NCBI RefSeq assembly: GCF_014385065.1
Contig: NZ_JACRTA010000001.1
Coordinates: forward strand, 496,001 to 560,000
Origin: Lentihominibacter hominis
GTDB taxonomy: Bacteria; Bacillota; Clostridia; Peptostreptococcales; Anaerovoracaceae
DNA length: 64,000 nt
Direction of reading: 5' to 3'
Shown in pieces: positions 17,960 through 26,757 of this stretch. Under the pieces are notes generated by a model. It did no database searches and was not told the DNA's origin. It saw only the letters and a list, made by a program, of their open reading frames with translations. Position 1 is the stretch's first letter, and every line of letters starts with the position of its first letter. The translations under genes were made by a program, and so were the position numbers.

Positions 17960-18727
17960 TTATCTGCATCTGTAAGAAAAAATTATTACTTTCCCCTTGC
18001 CCGGAGACCGCCTCATCTCATACTTTCCGGGAAAGGCCTCTATCAGTTTAGACAGTTTGATATATCCAAAAGTACGCACATCAAAATCCGGCTTTACCCT
18101 CTTTATATATTGCCCCGCTGCGCTTATATTGACGTATCCTTCATCATCCTGATATTTATCCGAGGCTATCCTGAGCAAGTGATGAATCTCACTTATGTTT
18201 TCCTTTTCCTCCTCACACTTTTCAGGTACAGAAACTCCTTTTCTCGGTTTCTTTTCAGCGCCATCATTCTCATCATCCGGATCTTCAACATCCTCACTGA
18301 GGTTCTCCAAAAAAATAAATTCATCACAGCTGTTTCTGAATGCCTCTGGAGTCTTCTTTTCTCCCACGCCCATGACATAAACCCCTGACTCGTGCAGATT
18401 TATAGCCAATGGCGTATAGTCACTATCACTGGCAACAATCACAAACGCATCATAAATACCTTTATGAAGTAAATTAACCGTATCTATGACCAAAGCCATA
18501 TCAGTCGCATTTTTTCCGGTAACATAATCAAACTGCTGCTCAGCTTTAATAGCCAAACGCTTCAGCTCATTTTCCCAATTTTTCAGGCTTTCCTTTTTCC
18601 AGTTTCCGTATGCTCTTTTTACTACAATACGTCCATGAGTAGAAATCTCCCGTATAACTTCTTCCATTTTCGATAATTGTGTATTATCTGCATCTATCAA
18701 AAGCACAATGCTCTGCAAATTTTCCAT
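17960..18727 (-). CDS. NYN-domain ribonuclease-like protein with C-terminal OST-HTH/LOTUS domain
   Basis: The 255-residue protein opens with a NYN (PIN-like) domain: acidic residues in LLIDADNTQ (Asp12, Asp14), TDMALVIDTVNLL and VASDSDYTPL are the expected metal-binding set. A charged linker near 145-175 precedes a C-terminal OST-HTH-like RNA-binding segment with YVNISAAGQYIKR and FDVRTFGYIKLSKLIEAFP. This NYN plus OST-HTH arrangement is widespread and thought to act on RNA. Start 18727 follows GAGGAAGG. A TATAAT lies about 40 bp upstream (-35 weak). It heads a four-gene run with the helicase gene 13 bp behind it. Confidence 0.9.
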   Translation of the reverse strand: MENLQSIVLLIDADNTQLSKMEEVIREISTHGRIVVKRAYGNWKKESLKNWENELKRLAIKAEQQFDYVTGKNATDMALVIDTVNLLHKGIYDAFVIVASDSDYTPLAINLHESGVYVMGVGEKKTPEAFRNSCDEFIFLENLSEDVEDPDDENDGAEKKPRKGVSVPEKCEEEKENISEIHHLLRIASDKYQDDEGYVNISAAGQYIKRVKPDFDVRTFGYIKLSKLIEAFPGKYEMRRSPGKGKVIIFSYRCR

Positions 18728-18798
18728 ATTAATATTCCTTCCTCGGCAATTCTGCCTGTTTCTATATTATAACACCAACAAGAGTATATTGGAAATCA

Positions 18799-19284
18799 TC
18801 AGTCTTTCCGGTCCGCATGGTTTTGATCACAGTTAAGATCCATTCGCAGATATATCATATCTATAAGCTTTATTCCGTCCTCATAAATGTCATGATCATA
18901 ATTATCAACAAAAAAATTTTTTACAGAGTGTGATCTTTTAAAGCCGCACTTTTCATAAAAAGGTATTGTCAGAGGAGTTTCTCCCGTTCCTACTTGCAAT
19001 ATACGGAAATTTTTTTTATACCTGTCTTTGATGAACTCTATCATCCGCCGTCCGTATCCGCTCCTCTGGCTTTTCGGATCAACTGCGATATTCTTTATCT
19101 CAAGTATTCCTTTACCTTCATCGGTGACAACACAAACTGCTTTTATTCCATTATCAAACAAACCATACATCATCCCCCGCTGAAGATACTTATCAATCAT
19201 AGTTTCCTGCTCATCAGCAAGAAAAAGCAGATCCATATATTTATTTTTATTCTCGATTATTTCTGTTATCTGCAGATGACTCAT
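18799..19284 (-). CDS. GNAT N-acetyltransferase
   Basis: A 161-residue single GNAT domain: the beta4 strand ILEIKNIAVDPKSQ leads into the acetyl-CoA loop QRSGYGRRM near 92-100, and PFYEKCGFKRSHSVKNFF marks the end of the fold. The late NYDHDIYEDG segment is shared with several Firmicutes acetyltransferases of unassigned substrate. It is monocistronic-looking, lying upstream of the NYN operon on the same strand with a 71-bp spacer that contains the next promoter. Confidence 0.87.
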   Translation of the reverse strand: MSHLQITEIIENKNKYMDLLFLADEQETMIDKYLQRGMMYGLFDNGIKAVCVVTDEGKGILEIKNIAVDPKSQRSGYGRRMIEFIKDRYKKNFRILQVGTGETPLTIPFYEKCGFKRSHSVKNFFVDNYDHDIYEDGIKLIDMIYLRMDLNCDQNHADRKD

Positions 19285-19371
19285 CGCTCAAAATCCTCCG
19301 TAAAAATATATCGTCATTATATAATTTTATCATAAATTTTTATTTAACTGTACCCTAAGCAGTTTGCACAA

Positions 19372-19406
19372 AAAAATCACCGTACTTAGTAAATACGGTG
19401 ATTTTT
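19372..19406 (-). terminator. Terminator after the surface-protein gene
   Basis: AAAAATCACCGTA, nine-base loop and exact complement ending in T-run; just downstream of the stop codon at 19420 on the minus strand. Confidence 0.9.
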
Positions 19407-19419
19407 AATCTATATACTG

Positions 19420-21073
19420 CTATTTCTCCCTTCTCTTCCTTCCGTAAAAGATAAGAATTGCTGTTCCGCATAAAGCTGCCGCCATAACTGACAGCCAGAA
19501 TATCATATTACTGTCATCGCCTGTTTTGATTTCCTGATTTCCGTCTCCAGGCTTATCTGTTTCCCCTCCCGGCGACTGATCCGAAACCCATTTAGCATAA
19601 AGTTTCACATCTTTAATAACAGGAGTGCTAAAATCATACGCTTCTGTCATGGCCTCATCAACATACCATCCTTTGAACACATAACCTACTCTCGTTATAC
19701 CGGGCTCTGAAAATGTCTTTCCGCAGATTACGCTGTCTGCAGCGCCATCCTCAAGATCGCCTCCGTTAGTGACATATTCTATTTTATGAATATCATTTTG
19801 AAGCTGCGCATATATGGGATCTGCTTCAAGATCACCCTTAGTCCCTGTGGCACTGCCTGTTCTGGCTGCTTCTACATGAATATTACCCTCTGCTTTAATA
19901 AACGATTCCTCCGGCTCCTTACTTCCCGGATCAGCCGCATATTCAGCCATATCTTCAGGGATATCAACCTCTGCTTCAAGTTTCATTGACTTAAAATCTT
20001 CATAGAGAAGATCCGGATTTTCTGCCGCTTCAGCTCCATCCAAAACCGTGGTTATAGTAAAACTGTTATCTGCTATATCAGACCTGTTTACTTTAAATGT
20101 ATAAGTACATCTCGTTCCTACATCCGGCTCAAGAACTTTGCCATCTACATACGGTATAAACCCGCCCGTAAATTTCACAGTGATACTGTCGTCATCACCT
20201 TTAAGATGCAGTCTGGAGTCAAGTTTTACATTAAGATCAACATGAGTTATATAACCATTCCCATCAGCATTCTGCTGTTTATTTATCTCATCAGTACGGC
20301 CGAACACCATCTGGGCAACAGTATCATCAAAAGTAAAATTCGCTGTCAAATTCAGGCTGGAACTGTCATCATTTATAGCTCCGGCATGGACACCGATCAC
20401 TTTAGGATTTTCTCTCGAGGTCTCGCCGGTACCGTCCATATCTAAAGATATGGATGATCCTTTAGCCAGATTAGTTATGCTTAAAATCTTTATGTAACTT
20501 ATTGTTTTTACATATAATTCATCAACATCCTCAGGTATAGTCTGACCGTATCTGTACCAAGTACCGCTTCCGTCAGGCATAGTATTGTATGCAAGAAATC
20601 TCTGAAGAGATCCTCCGCCTACACCTATAGTTCCGATGTTTCCGCTATTAGGAGAGGTCTCCTTTCCTTCTGCCTTTATTTCCTGTGCCGGAACAGACTT
20701 AGAATAAGTTTTCGTTATAGTATATGCTTTTTCCTCGCCATCGCCAAAATCTATCTGTCTGTCGGAATCAAGAGTATAAGTGCAATATACGCTTCCATCT
20801 GATACAGTTTTCTTGGATTCCACAGCTTCGTCCTCTTTAAGAGTATTCCCCCAACCGGTAAGCCCGTTGTTTGCTGCATAATCCACTATATATCCTTTAT
20901 TGCTGTTATCTGACTGAGACATATAATAGGTTATTGTCCTGCCCGGTGTGAATTTACCGTTTGTATTATCCGAGCCGTCCGCTGTGTCAGCTGATGCCGT
21001 TAAGGGTATTATACCCCCCCCCTATTGTCATAACTAACAAAAGGAGGCCGGACACGAGTTTCTTTCTTTTCAT
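19420..21073 (-). CDS. Cell-wall surface protein with InlB B-repeat and sortase-like tail; out of frame at a G9 tract (candidate phase-variable gene)
   Basis: The long frame covering 500 residues begins at an internal ATG (20922), but codons upstream continue in the same frame to a nine-base G run (21014-21022 on the plus strand as C). Beyond that run, one frame away, is ATG 21073 with AGGTGG upstream and a signal-peptide start: MKRKK then a leucine/valine-rich stretch. With eight G the two join into a 550-residue protein whose signal peptide ends in LTASAD; with nine the frame stops soon after at TGA. The mature part has beta-rich repeats, an InlB-type repeat (GYVFKGWYVDEA, then LYAKW) near the end, and a tail with IKTGDDSN, a hydrophobic span and RKRREK, resembling a sortase signal lacking the usual proline. 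Function is probably adhesion or surface exposure. Confidence 0.85.
21014..21022. repeat. Nine-base C (G on coding strand) homopolymer, candidate slippage tract
   Basis: A run of nine C falls inside the signal-peptide coding region of the surface-protein gene. It is the longest C/G run I noticed in the window. Loss of one base restores the frame. Tracts of this type in surface genes of other bacteria are hot spots for replication slippage. Confidence 0.8.
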
Positions 21074-21091
21074 TTCTTTCCACCTCATTTC

Positions 21092-21128
21092 GCACACTGT
21101 GCATACATATATTATCTTATATAAGATA
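21092..21128 (-). promoter_or_regulatory. Two palindromes in the surface-protein promoter region
   Basis: GCACACTGTGC (21092-21102) and TATCTTATATAAGATA (21113-21128) are both self-complementary and lie 20-55 bp upstream of the start codon at 21073. The second includes a -10-like TATAAG. They look like regulator binding sites, though AT-rich palindromes can arise by chance. Confidence 0.45.
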
Positions 21129-21272
21129 CCACAGTACTCTGATTTTTTTAGATAATAACCTGAATCAGAGAGTTTGCTCCATGGGGATCATAGTTTCTCA
21201 AACTTTCATACTTTGCAGTTCTTTCAGTGCAAATATTTTTCTGTTCTTAAAGCATATTTATGTTTGTTCACA

Positions 21273-21905
21273 TCATCTTCCAGCCGCCTTAAACTTATCC
21301 ATCTCCTCTTGGAGGCGCTTCAAAAAACCAGCTGCATGAAGACCATCCATCTGTACATGATGAAATTGAAACGACATAGGAAGTATTTTTCTTATGAATT
21401 TTCTTCTGTACTTCCCCCAGATCAAAAAAGGATTATTATAAACTCCAGCATAAATATTCACTGCGCCATCAATACAATACTCCACAAGAGCCGAGGTTCC
21501 TATCACCATAAAATCATCACCCAGCTCATAGGCTTCACCTGTCTTCTGCACTCGTTTTAAAAGCCTTAGATAATCATCACTGAAAGCCTGCAGATCTTCA
21601 TTAAATGGAATATCACATGTGCTGATTTTTCCGTTTTGTGCAGCAATGACTGTACTTATTGCCAGTCTGTCATATTTTATCAGCCTGTCTCCCACAGGAA
21701 GTATATAAAATTCTTCTGTACATGAAGCAGCTTTTCCGATACACCAACACATCAGCATATTAAATTTGTATCCATGCCGGCGACTGTATCTTACAATCCC
21801 TGTGACATCCAAGGTTTTATGAAAAGTTATCATAGGCATCGGTGCACTCATCCACAGTTCAAAAGCCTCTGCACGGCTTGTCTTTTTTACGTCTATTTCC
21901 TTCAC
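21273..21905 (-). CDS. Chloramphenicol acetyltransferase-fold protein (type A CAT-like)
   Basis: At 210 residues with the catalytic HHVQMDG motif near 182-188 and an N-terminal MPMITFHKTLDVT segment, this is a CAT-family trimeric acyltransferase. True CATs acetylate chloramphenicol, but many clostridial members have no proven resistance role, and the canonical motif is HHxxCDG or HHxxxDG, so the call is family level. Translation appears to start at GTG 21905 with AGGAG nine bases upstream. It is a lone gene between a GNAT gene and the surface protein. Confidence 0.85.
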   Translation of the reverse strand: MKEIDVKKTSRAEAFELWMSAPMPMITFHKTLDVTGIVRYSRRHGYKFNMLMCWCIGKAASCTEEFYILPVGDRLIKYDRLAISTVIAAQNGKISTCDIPFNEDLQAFSDDYLRLLKRVQKTGEAYELGDDFMVIGTSALVEYCIDGAVNIYAGVYNNPFLIWGKYRRKFIRKILPMSFQFHHVQMDGLHAAGFLKRLQEEMDKFKAAGR

Positions 21906-22059
21906 TTTAATTACTCCTAAAAAATGCTTCTATTCTTTCTCTGCGCTTTATCAAATACAGTCATAAGTACATGTATATTTGTCACCCATCTGTTTGTCAT
22001 TGAGATAACAGAGCTCTATGCCATCACCTCAAATAAATTCTTTCACTTCAATCTCAAGT

Positions 22060-22524
22060 TCAAACATTCTGCGCCGAACTATTATGAATATACATCCTGC
22101 TCATATCAGAATCATCTTCTCCCTGAACCATGCAGAGAAAATCCCATCCATATCTTTCATAAAACGATGTATGATCTGTAATAAGATACAAAGTTGCAAT
22201 ACCCATTCTGTTCATATCATCACAGATATATGCCAGAAGCTCCCCTGCGATTCCCCTACAGCGGTACTCCTCTTCCACATATAATGCACATATATTGGGC
22301 TTAAGATCTTTGCGGTTATGAAAATCATTTTCTACAACTCCCGCTCCGCCGATTATCTTCCTTCCTTCAACAGCAACATACCACTGCGGAACACTTCTTT
22401 CATTATCAAAACTCTCTTTCATGCTTTCTTCATATGCTTCTTTAGATACGCCCCATTTGCAATGAAACCATTCCGCCCCTTCACATATAAAATCTGTGTG
22501 ATCTCTTATTCTTATGATTTTCAT
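22060..22524 (-). CDS. GNAT N-acetyltransferase
   Basis: The 154-residue product starts at ATG 22524 (MKIIRIRDHTDF), chosen because GGGAG lies at proper spacing; an upstream in-frame start adds only eight unlikely residues. It contains ICALYVEEEYRCRGIAGELLAYI, the acetyl-CoA loop region, and LYLITDHTSFYERYGWDF, where the terminal YERYGW is typical of small-molecule GNATs related to aminoglycoside or tabtoxin acetyltransferases. Substrate is unknown. It is separated by about 160 bp from the histidine kinase gene on the same strand. Confidence 0.85.
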   Translation of the reverse strand: MKIIRIRDHTDFICEGAEWFHCKWGVSKEAYEESMKESFDNERSVPQWYVAVEGRKIIGGAGVVENDFHNRKDLKPNICALYVEEEYRCRGIAGELLAYICDDMNRMGIATLYLITDHTSFYERYGWDFLCMVQGEDDSDMSRMYIHNSSAQNV

Positions 22525-22685
22525 ATTCTTTCTCCCTGCCGCAGCCAATTCAATTTCATATATGAAATAATATACGGCTCTCCTTGCCGTTTAACACCCG
22601 GATCTTTTATAGCCTCTGTCTTATGACAATAAAACTCATCTGCAACAGTATTCCATCGTTACAAACCACCGGACAAGACCATGTT

Positions 22686-23603
22686 CTACTTTACCAGGGA
22701 CTTGTCCGTATATACATCAAATCGTATTTCAATACGAAAAACATTTTCTTCTGCAAATGCTGCTATACTTCCATTCATTCTCTCAGTCAGTTCTTTTGCT
22801 ATTGCAAGACCAAGACCTGCAGACGCACTGCCTCTGGCAGAATCTGCTTTATAAAATCTTGAAAAGATACGCTCCATATCAAGCTGCTCCTGATTTGTCA
22901 TATCGTTTTCACAGCAGAATATATTTTGTTCGCCTTCTTGATACAATGCAAGCCTTATTTTATTTCTTCCGTGTTCCAGCGCATTTTTTATTATATTCTG
23001 GATCACACGCCGTATTGCCTCGGCATTTCCTGAAACAGGCAAATGTCCCTCGAAAAAATCTATCTGAGGATGCATGTCTTTTCCTTCAAATTCATCATAA
23101 AAAGAAAAAACCGTATCAAATACAATTTTCGCAAAATCAACAACCTCCATATCGATTCGGTAATTCTCATTTTGAAGCTTTGTATAGGTGAACAGTTCTT
23201 CCAACATATCTTTCAAACTGGTTATCCTGTTTTGTATAATTGAAATATAGTGGTTTCTTTCATTCTCTTTATCACTCTTTGAAAGAAGCTGAAAATATCC
23301 GTCCATAGATGTAAGCGGAGTTCTGATATCGTGGGATAAATTAGTAATAATCTCTTTCAGATTCTCCTCATTGTGCTGAGAATCTTTTTGTATTCTGCGG
23401 GATATATCTACGATTTCATTTATTCCGTCGGTCAATTCGTTCAACTCGGGAAAAGGTAATTCTGATGTAATCCGCAAATTTGTCTGCTTACTGTTTATAA
23501 AGGTCAGCTGCCTGCATGTCCTCCTGACCTGCCGTCTGTAAGCGGTCAATATCACAGTTGCAGTAATCGCCGCAGCCGTAGCGGCAGCCGCCCATATTAT
23601 CAT
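22686..23603 (-). CDS. Sensor histidine kinase of an ABC-linked two-component system
   Basis: The 305-residue kinase has one N-terminal membrane segment (residues 3-20) and almost no extracellular part, then the H-box LSHDIRTPLTS (His91), N-box IIKNALEHG and G-box SAGLGLAIAKEL. Short intramembrane-type kinases of this kind usually sense antimicrobial peptides through their partner transporter rather than directly. It is the last gene of a run response regulator, ATPase, permease, kinase, beginning 8 bp after the permease. An antimicrobial-peptide resistance role (BcrAB or lantibiotic-immunity type) is inference from context. Confidence 0.9.
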   Translation of the reverse strand: MIIWAAAATAAAITATVILTAYRRQVRRTCRQLTFINSKQTNLRITSELPFPELNELTDGINEIVDISRRIQKDSQHNEENLKEIITNLSHDIRTPLTSMDGYFQLLSKSDKENERNHYISIIQNRITSLKDMLEELFTYTKLQNENYRIDMEVVDFAKIVFDTVFSFYDEFEGKDMHPQIDFFEGHLPVSGNAEAIRRVIQNIIKNALEHGRNKIRLALYQEGEQNIFCCENDMTNQEQLDMERIFSRFYKADSARGSASAGLGLAIAKELTERMNGSIAAFAEENVFRIEIRFDVYTDKSLVK

Positions 23604-23611
23604 ACGTCCTC

Positions 23612-24457
23612 CTACCTGACATCACGTCTTTTTATCACCGTTATAGCAAGAATAACCGCCGCAAAAGCAAATGCTACTCCTACCAAAACACTTCTCATCA
23701 TTTCATCTGAAGATGCTGATATGCCTGTCATAGTTATATTGCCATCCAAAAGATAATTATTAATATCAAATTCCCATACCGGGTTTATATCATATACCAT
23801 CTTATTGACAGCGGAACATATAGGAACCTCCAGACCTGCACAAATCAGTATCCCTGCCGTCATACTAAAAGCTGTGCTGCGAGTCAGTATTGATAAAAAC
23901 ATGATCAGCAATGCAAATCCCAAATGGAGAAGATACTGAACACCAAGGAATTTGCATAAAGATAAAACTGATCCCATATACAGATCACTGCCCCATAATA
24001 TAAATCCCGTTGCCGCCGTAACCAGTGAAAAAACAACTATCATAAAAAAAACTTGAATTGCTATAGCAGTAAATTTGGAAATTATCAAGACTCCCCGGCC
24101 AGGAAACTGTCCTATGATATTCTTAATATATCCGTTTTTCTGTTCAGCATTAGCAAACATAGCTGCAAATATTACACAGAGAATGGAAAGAAGCCCGCTT
24201 TTTATTTCTGAACTTATCAGGCTGCCCACCTCGATTTTTCCTGTCATCCATTCAGGGTCAGGCCAAACAGCTATTCCTATCTGCCTGCCGGATTCCTCTT
24301 CTGTAACTGCATTCACAGGATCACTTTTCATCAATTCTATATCAGAATCTGTCATAACAGCACTAAAAATCGCCAGCGCAATGACAAAAATAAGAATGAT
24401 CCATGTAGATCTTGAATGTATCAGACGATACATATCCATCTTTATTAAATTAAACAT
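23612..24457 (-). CDS. ABC-2 type transporter permease
   Basis: The 281-residue membrane protein starts at ATG 24457 (MFNLIKMDMYRLIHSRSTW), which follows GGAGGTG inside the end of the ATPase gene; the two overlap by 8 bp. It has an N-terminal cytoplasmic helix, a first membrane span (WIILIFVIALAIFSAV), an outside loop of about 60 residues, and five further hydrophobic spans, the usual six-span pattern of BcrB/LanF-like permeases. It pairs with the adjacent ATPase to export or expel a substrate such as a peptide antibiotic. Confidence 0.87.
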   Translation of the reverse strand: MFNLIKMDMYRLIHSRSTWIILIFVIALAIFSAVMTDSDIELMKSDPVNAVTEEESGRQIGIAVWPDPEWMTGKIEVGSLISSEIKSGLLSILCVIFAAMFANAEQKNGYIKNIIGQFPGRGVLIISKFTAIAIQVFFMIVVFSLVTAATGFILWGSDLYMGSVLSLCKFLGVQYLLHLGFALLIMFLSILTRSTAFSMTAGILICAGLEVPICSAVNKMVYDINPVWEFDINNYLLDGNITMTGISASSDEMMRSVLVGVAFAFAAVILAITVIKRRDVR

Positions 24458-25364
24458 ATTCAGCACCTCCAGTCAAATTAAGATAATAATCTTCAAGAGC
24501 CTCATTCTTGACAGTTATCCCCATTGTCTTTACGCCATTTTCGGCTAAAGACATAGTGATATCTCCACTGTCATTCAGTCGCTCAAAAATCTGAATGGTG
24601 CTGGCATCCACGACTTTATAACGTTTGATTCCCATACTTTCAAGGACAGTACAAGCCCTTCCGGTATCATCAGTTTTTAGTTCAATCCTCTCGCTGCATT
24701 TTGCAAGAAGCTCCTCTCTTGTCATTTCCTGAAGCAATACACCGTCATGTATAATCCCATAATTAGTTGCAATTTTTGATAATTCTTCCAGAATATGACT
24801 TGAAATAATAAATGTTATGTTTTTCTCTTTATTCAGTTTCGATAGAGTCTCCCGTATCTCAGCTATCCCCTGTGGATCAAGACCGTTAATAGGTTCGTCT
24901 AAAATAACGATATCCGGATCTCCTACAAGCGCAAGAGCAATACCCAGACGCTGTTTCATTCCAAGTGAAAAATTCCTGATTTTTTTCCGGCCCGTATTTT
25001 CAAGTCCCACTATCCTAAGTAAGTCGTCTATACAGCCTTTCTTCCTCACTCCCATAGCCAGACATTTAAGTTTCAAATTTTCTCTTGCTGACATATTGGG
25101 ATACACACCGGGAGCTTCTATCAGTGTCCCGATGCGGGACATATACGGACTCACATTTTTTCCTGTCTTTCCAAACAGCGTAAAATCTCCTGCTGTAGGT
25201 GATGCCAGACCACTTATTATTTTCAGTATTGTTGTTTTTCCTGCACCATTGCGCCCGATCAATCCGTATATATCTCCCTGTCTGATGTGAATATTCACAG
25301 AATCAACAGCTTTGTGCCTTCCGTATTGTTTCGTTAAACCATTGGTACACAGTAAGTATTCCAT
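24450..25364 (-). CDS. ABC transporter ATP-binding protein (BcrA/lantibiotic-immunity type)
   Basis: The 304-residue protein has Walker A GRNGAGKTT (38-46), the signature NFSLGMKQRLG, Walker B DPDIVILDEPINGLDP and a switch histidine in ISSHILEEL. The extended C-terminal region of about 80 residues is typical for BcrA-like ATPases. It starts at 25364 after AAAGGAGGAG and is translationally coupled to the permease. Gene order behind the response regulator suggests induction by the substrate. Confidence 0.93.
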   Translation of the reverse strand: MEYLLCTNGLTKQYGRHKAVDSVNIHIRQGDIYGLIGRNGAGKTTILKIISGLASPTAGDFTLFGKTGKNVSPYMSRIGTLIEAPGVYPNMSARENLKLKCLAMGVRKKGCIDDLLRIVGLENTGRKKIRNFSLGMKQRLGIALALVGDPDIVILDEPINGLDPQGIAEIRETLSKLNKEKNITFIISSHILEELSKIATNYGIIHDGVLLQEMTREELLAKCSERIELKTDDTGRACTVLESMGIKRYKVVDASTIQIFERLNDSGDITMSLAENGVKTMGITVKNEALEDYYLNLTGGAEYV

Positions 25365-25447
25365 TTAAACTCCTCCTTTGCTTCACATCTTTATTCTACA
25401 GTGAAATCACCAATAAAACGCAAAGCAAAGTTAAAGAAAGTATAAAG

Positions 25448-26125
25448 TTATCTGGCAAGCCTAAAACCTATGCCCCATACAGTTTCGATATATTCTTCTT
25501 CTGTAACTTCTTTAAACTTTTTTCGTATATTACTGATATGCACATTAATGGTTTTATCTTCTCCTATATATACATCTTCCCATGCGTAATCATAAATATC
25601 CTGCTTTGAATACACTCTGCCGGGATGCATGAGCAAAAGTTCAAGAATCTTAAACTCCTGCTTTGTCAAAAATATCTCTTCATTATTTATGTAAGCTTTA
25701 AAGAAAGACGGTTTCAGAAGCAAATTTTTGTATTGCATCTGTTCAGAGTCTCTGTCTTTTTTCTCGGAAAAACGTCGTATCTGAACTCCTGCTCTTGCCA
25801 CCAGTTCCTGAATCTCAAAAGGTTTAGTTATATAATCCTCAGCTCCATCCGTCAAAAGCCCTACCTTACTGTCAAGACTGTCTTTTGAGGAAACCACCAT
25901 AACAGGAATTTTCTGCAGTGTCTTTATCTTAGGCAAAAGCTCCTCACCTGAAATTCCCGGGAGCATCAAATCCATTACTGCCAGATCATAATTTTCTCTT
26001 TCAAGATAAATCAGGGCTTCCGTCCCTGAAAACGCCTGAGTACAATTATACCCTGCCTTCTCGAGAGCCTTTGTTATTATATTATTTATATCCGTATCAT
26101 CTTCAATGACGATAATATTTTTCAT
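25448..26125 (-). CDS. OmpR/PhoB-family response regulator
   Basis: The 225-residue protein has a receiver domain with the acidic pocket EDD (8-10), phospho-acceptor Asp52 in AVMDLMLPG and Lys in YITKPFEI, followed by a C-terminal winged helix with LTKQEFKILELLLMHPGRVYSKQ and NVHISNIRKKF. It is the first gene of the ABC/two-component run, 83 bp ahead of the ATPase, and presumably activates that operon. The cognate kinase is the last gene. Confidence 0.94.
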   Translation of the reverse strand: MKNIIVIEDDTDINNIITKALEKAGYNCTQAFSGTEALIYLERENYDLAVMDLMLPGISGEELLPKIKTLQKIPVMVVSSKDSLDSKVGLLTDGAEDYITKPFEIQELVARAGVQIRRFSEKKDRDSEQMQYKNLLLKPSFFKAYINNEEIFLTKQEFKILELLLMHPGRVYSKQDIYDYAWEDVYIGEDKTINVHISNIRKKFKEVTEEEYIETVWGIGFRLAR

Positions 26126-26211
26126 TGTTCTCCCCTTATGTGCTCAACAAAACAGAACTTTTCCTGATATATATCTTACATAAATATATAAAAATACATC
26201 TATTCGGTATT

Positions 26212-26616
26212 TTAAATTTTTCCAAGAAGAAATTTTTTTAAATCTGCTAAAAACCTCACCTGCTGTTTTTTTAAAAAAGATTTTGCAAATGGCCTCATAA
26301 TACACTTTTTAACTTCTACATACTCTGTAAAATCTATTTCGGTCCCGCCATCCTTAGCAGAAAAAATTCCAACCCAGTGCCCCTTCATATTACTGTTGCT
26401 AATATCAAACTCCCAACGCCTTAATGGGACTGAAACAGTAACGGTAAATTCAGTAGGATAATCATTTTTGTCATATTCAATAAACTGTTTTTCGTTTATC
26501 GTCTCTGTTTTACTTAAATCACTTCGCCATTTAACATAATCCTCAACTGTTGTCACAGCTTCCCAAACTTTCTGAACATCACACCGCATAACAGTCTTTA
26601 TATTCGATATTGCCAT
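26212..26616 (-). CDS. SRPBCC (START-like/polyketide cyclase) family protein
   Basis: The 134-residue protein shows the helix-grip pattern of small SRPBCC proteins: VWEAVTTVEDYVKWRSDL near the N-terminus, FTVTVSVPLRRWEFDI and GTEIDFTEYVEV in the sheet, and a long C-terminal helix. These bind hydrophobic small ligands; no specific ligand can be named. It stands alone between the two-component module and guaA, on the same strand, with ATG 26616. Confidence 0.8.
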   Translation of the reverse strand: MAISNIKTVMRCDVQKVWEAVTTVEDYVKWRSDLSKTETINEKQFIEYDKNDYPTEFTVTVSVPLRRWEFDISNSNMKGHWVGIFSAKDGGTEIDFTEYVEVKKCIMRPFAKSFLKKQQVRFLADLKKFLLGKI

Positions 26617-26757
26617 TTACAAATGCACTCCCTAAAATACAATTTTATCTTAAACTACAAATACTTAAAATTTGAACAAAAAATCTTTAAAAAGTTTCGT
26701 AAAATTTCACAATATATCACATTTTTAAAAATGTCGATGTACGGGTATATAGCTATG

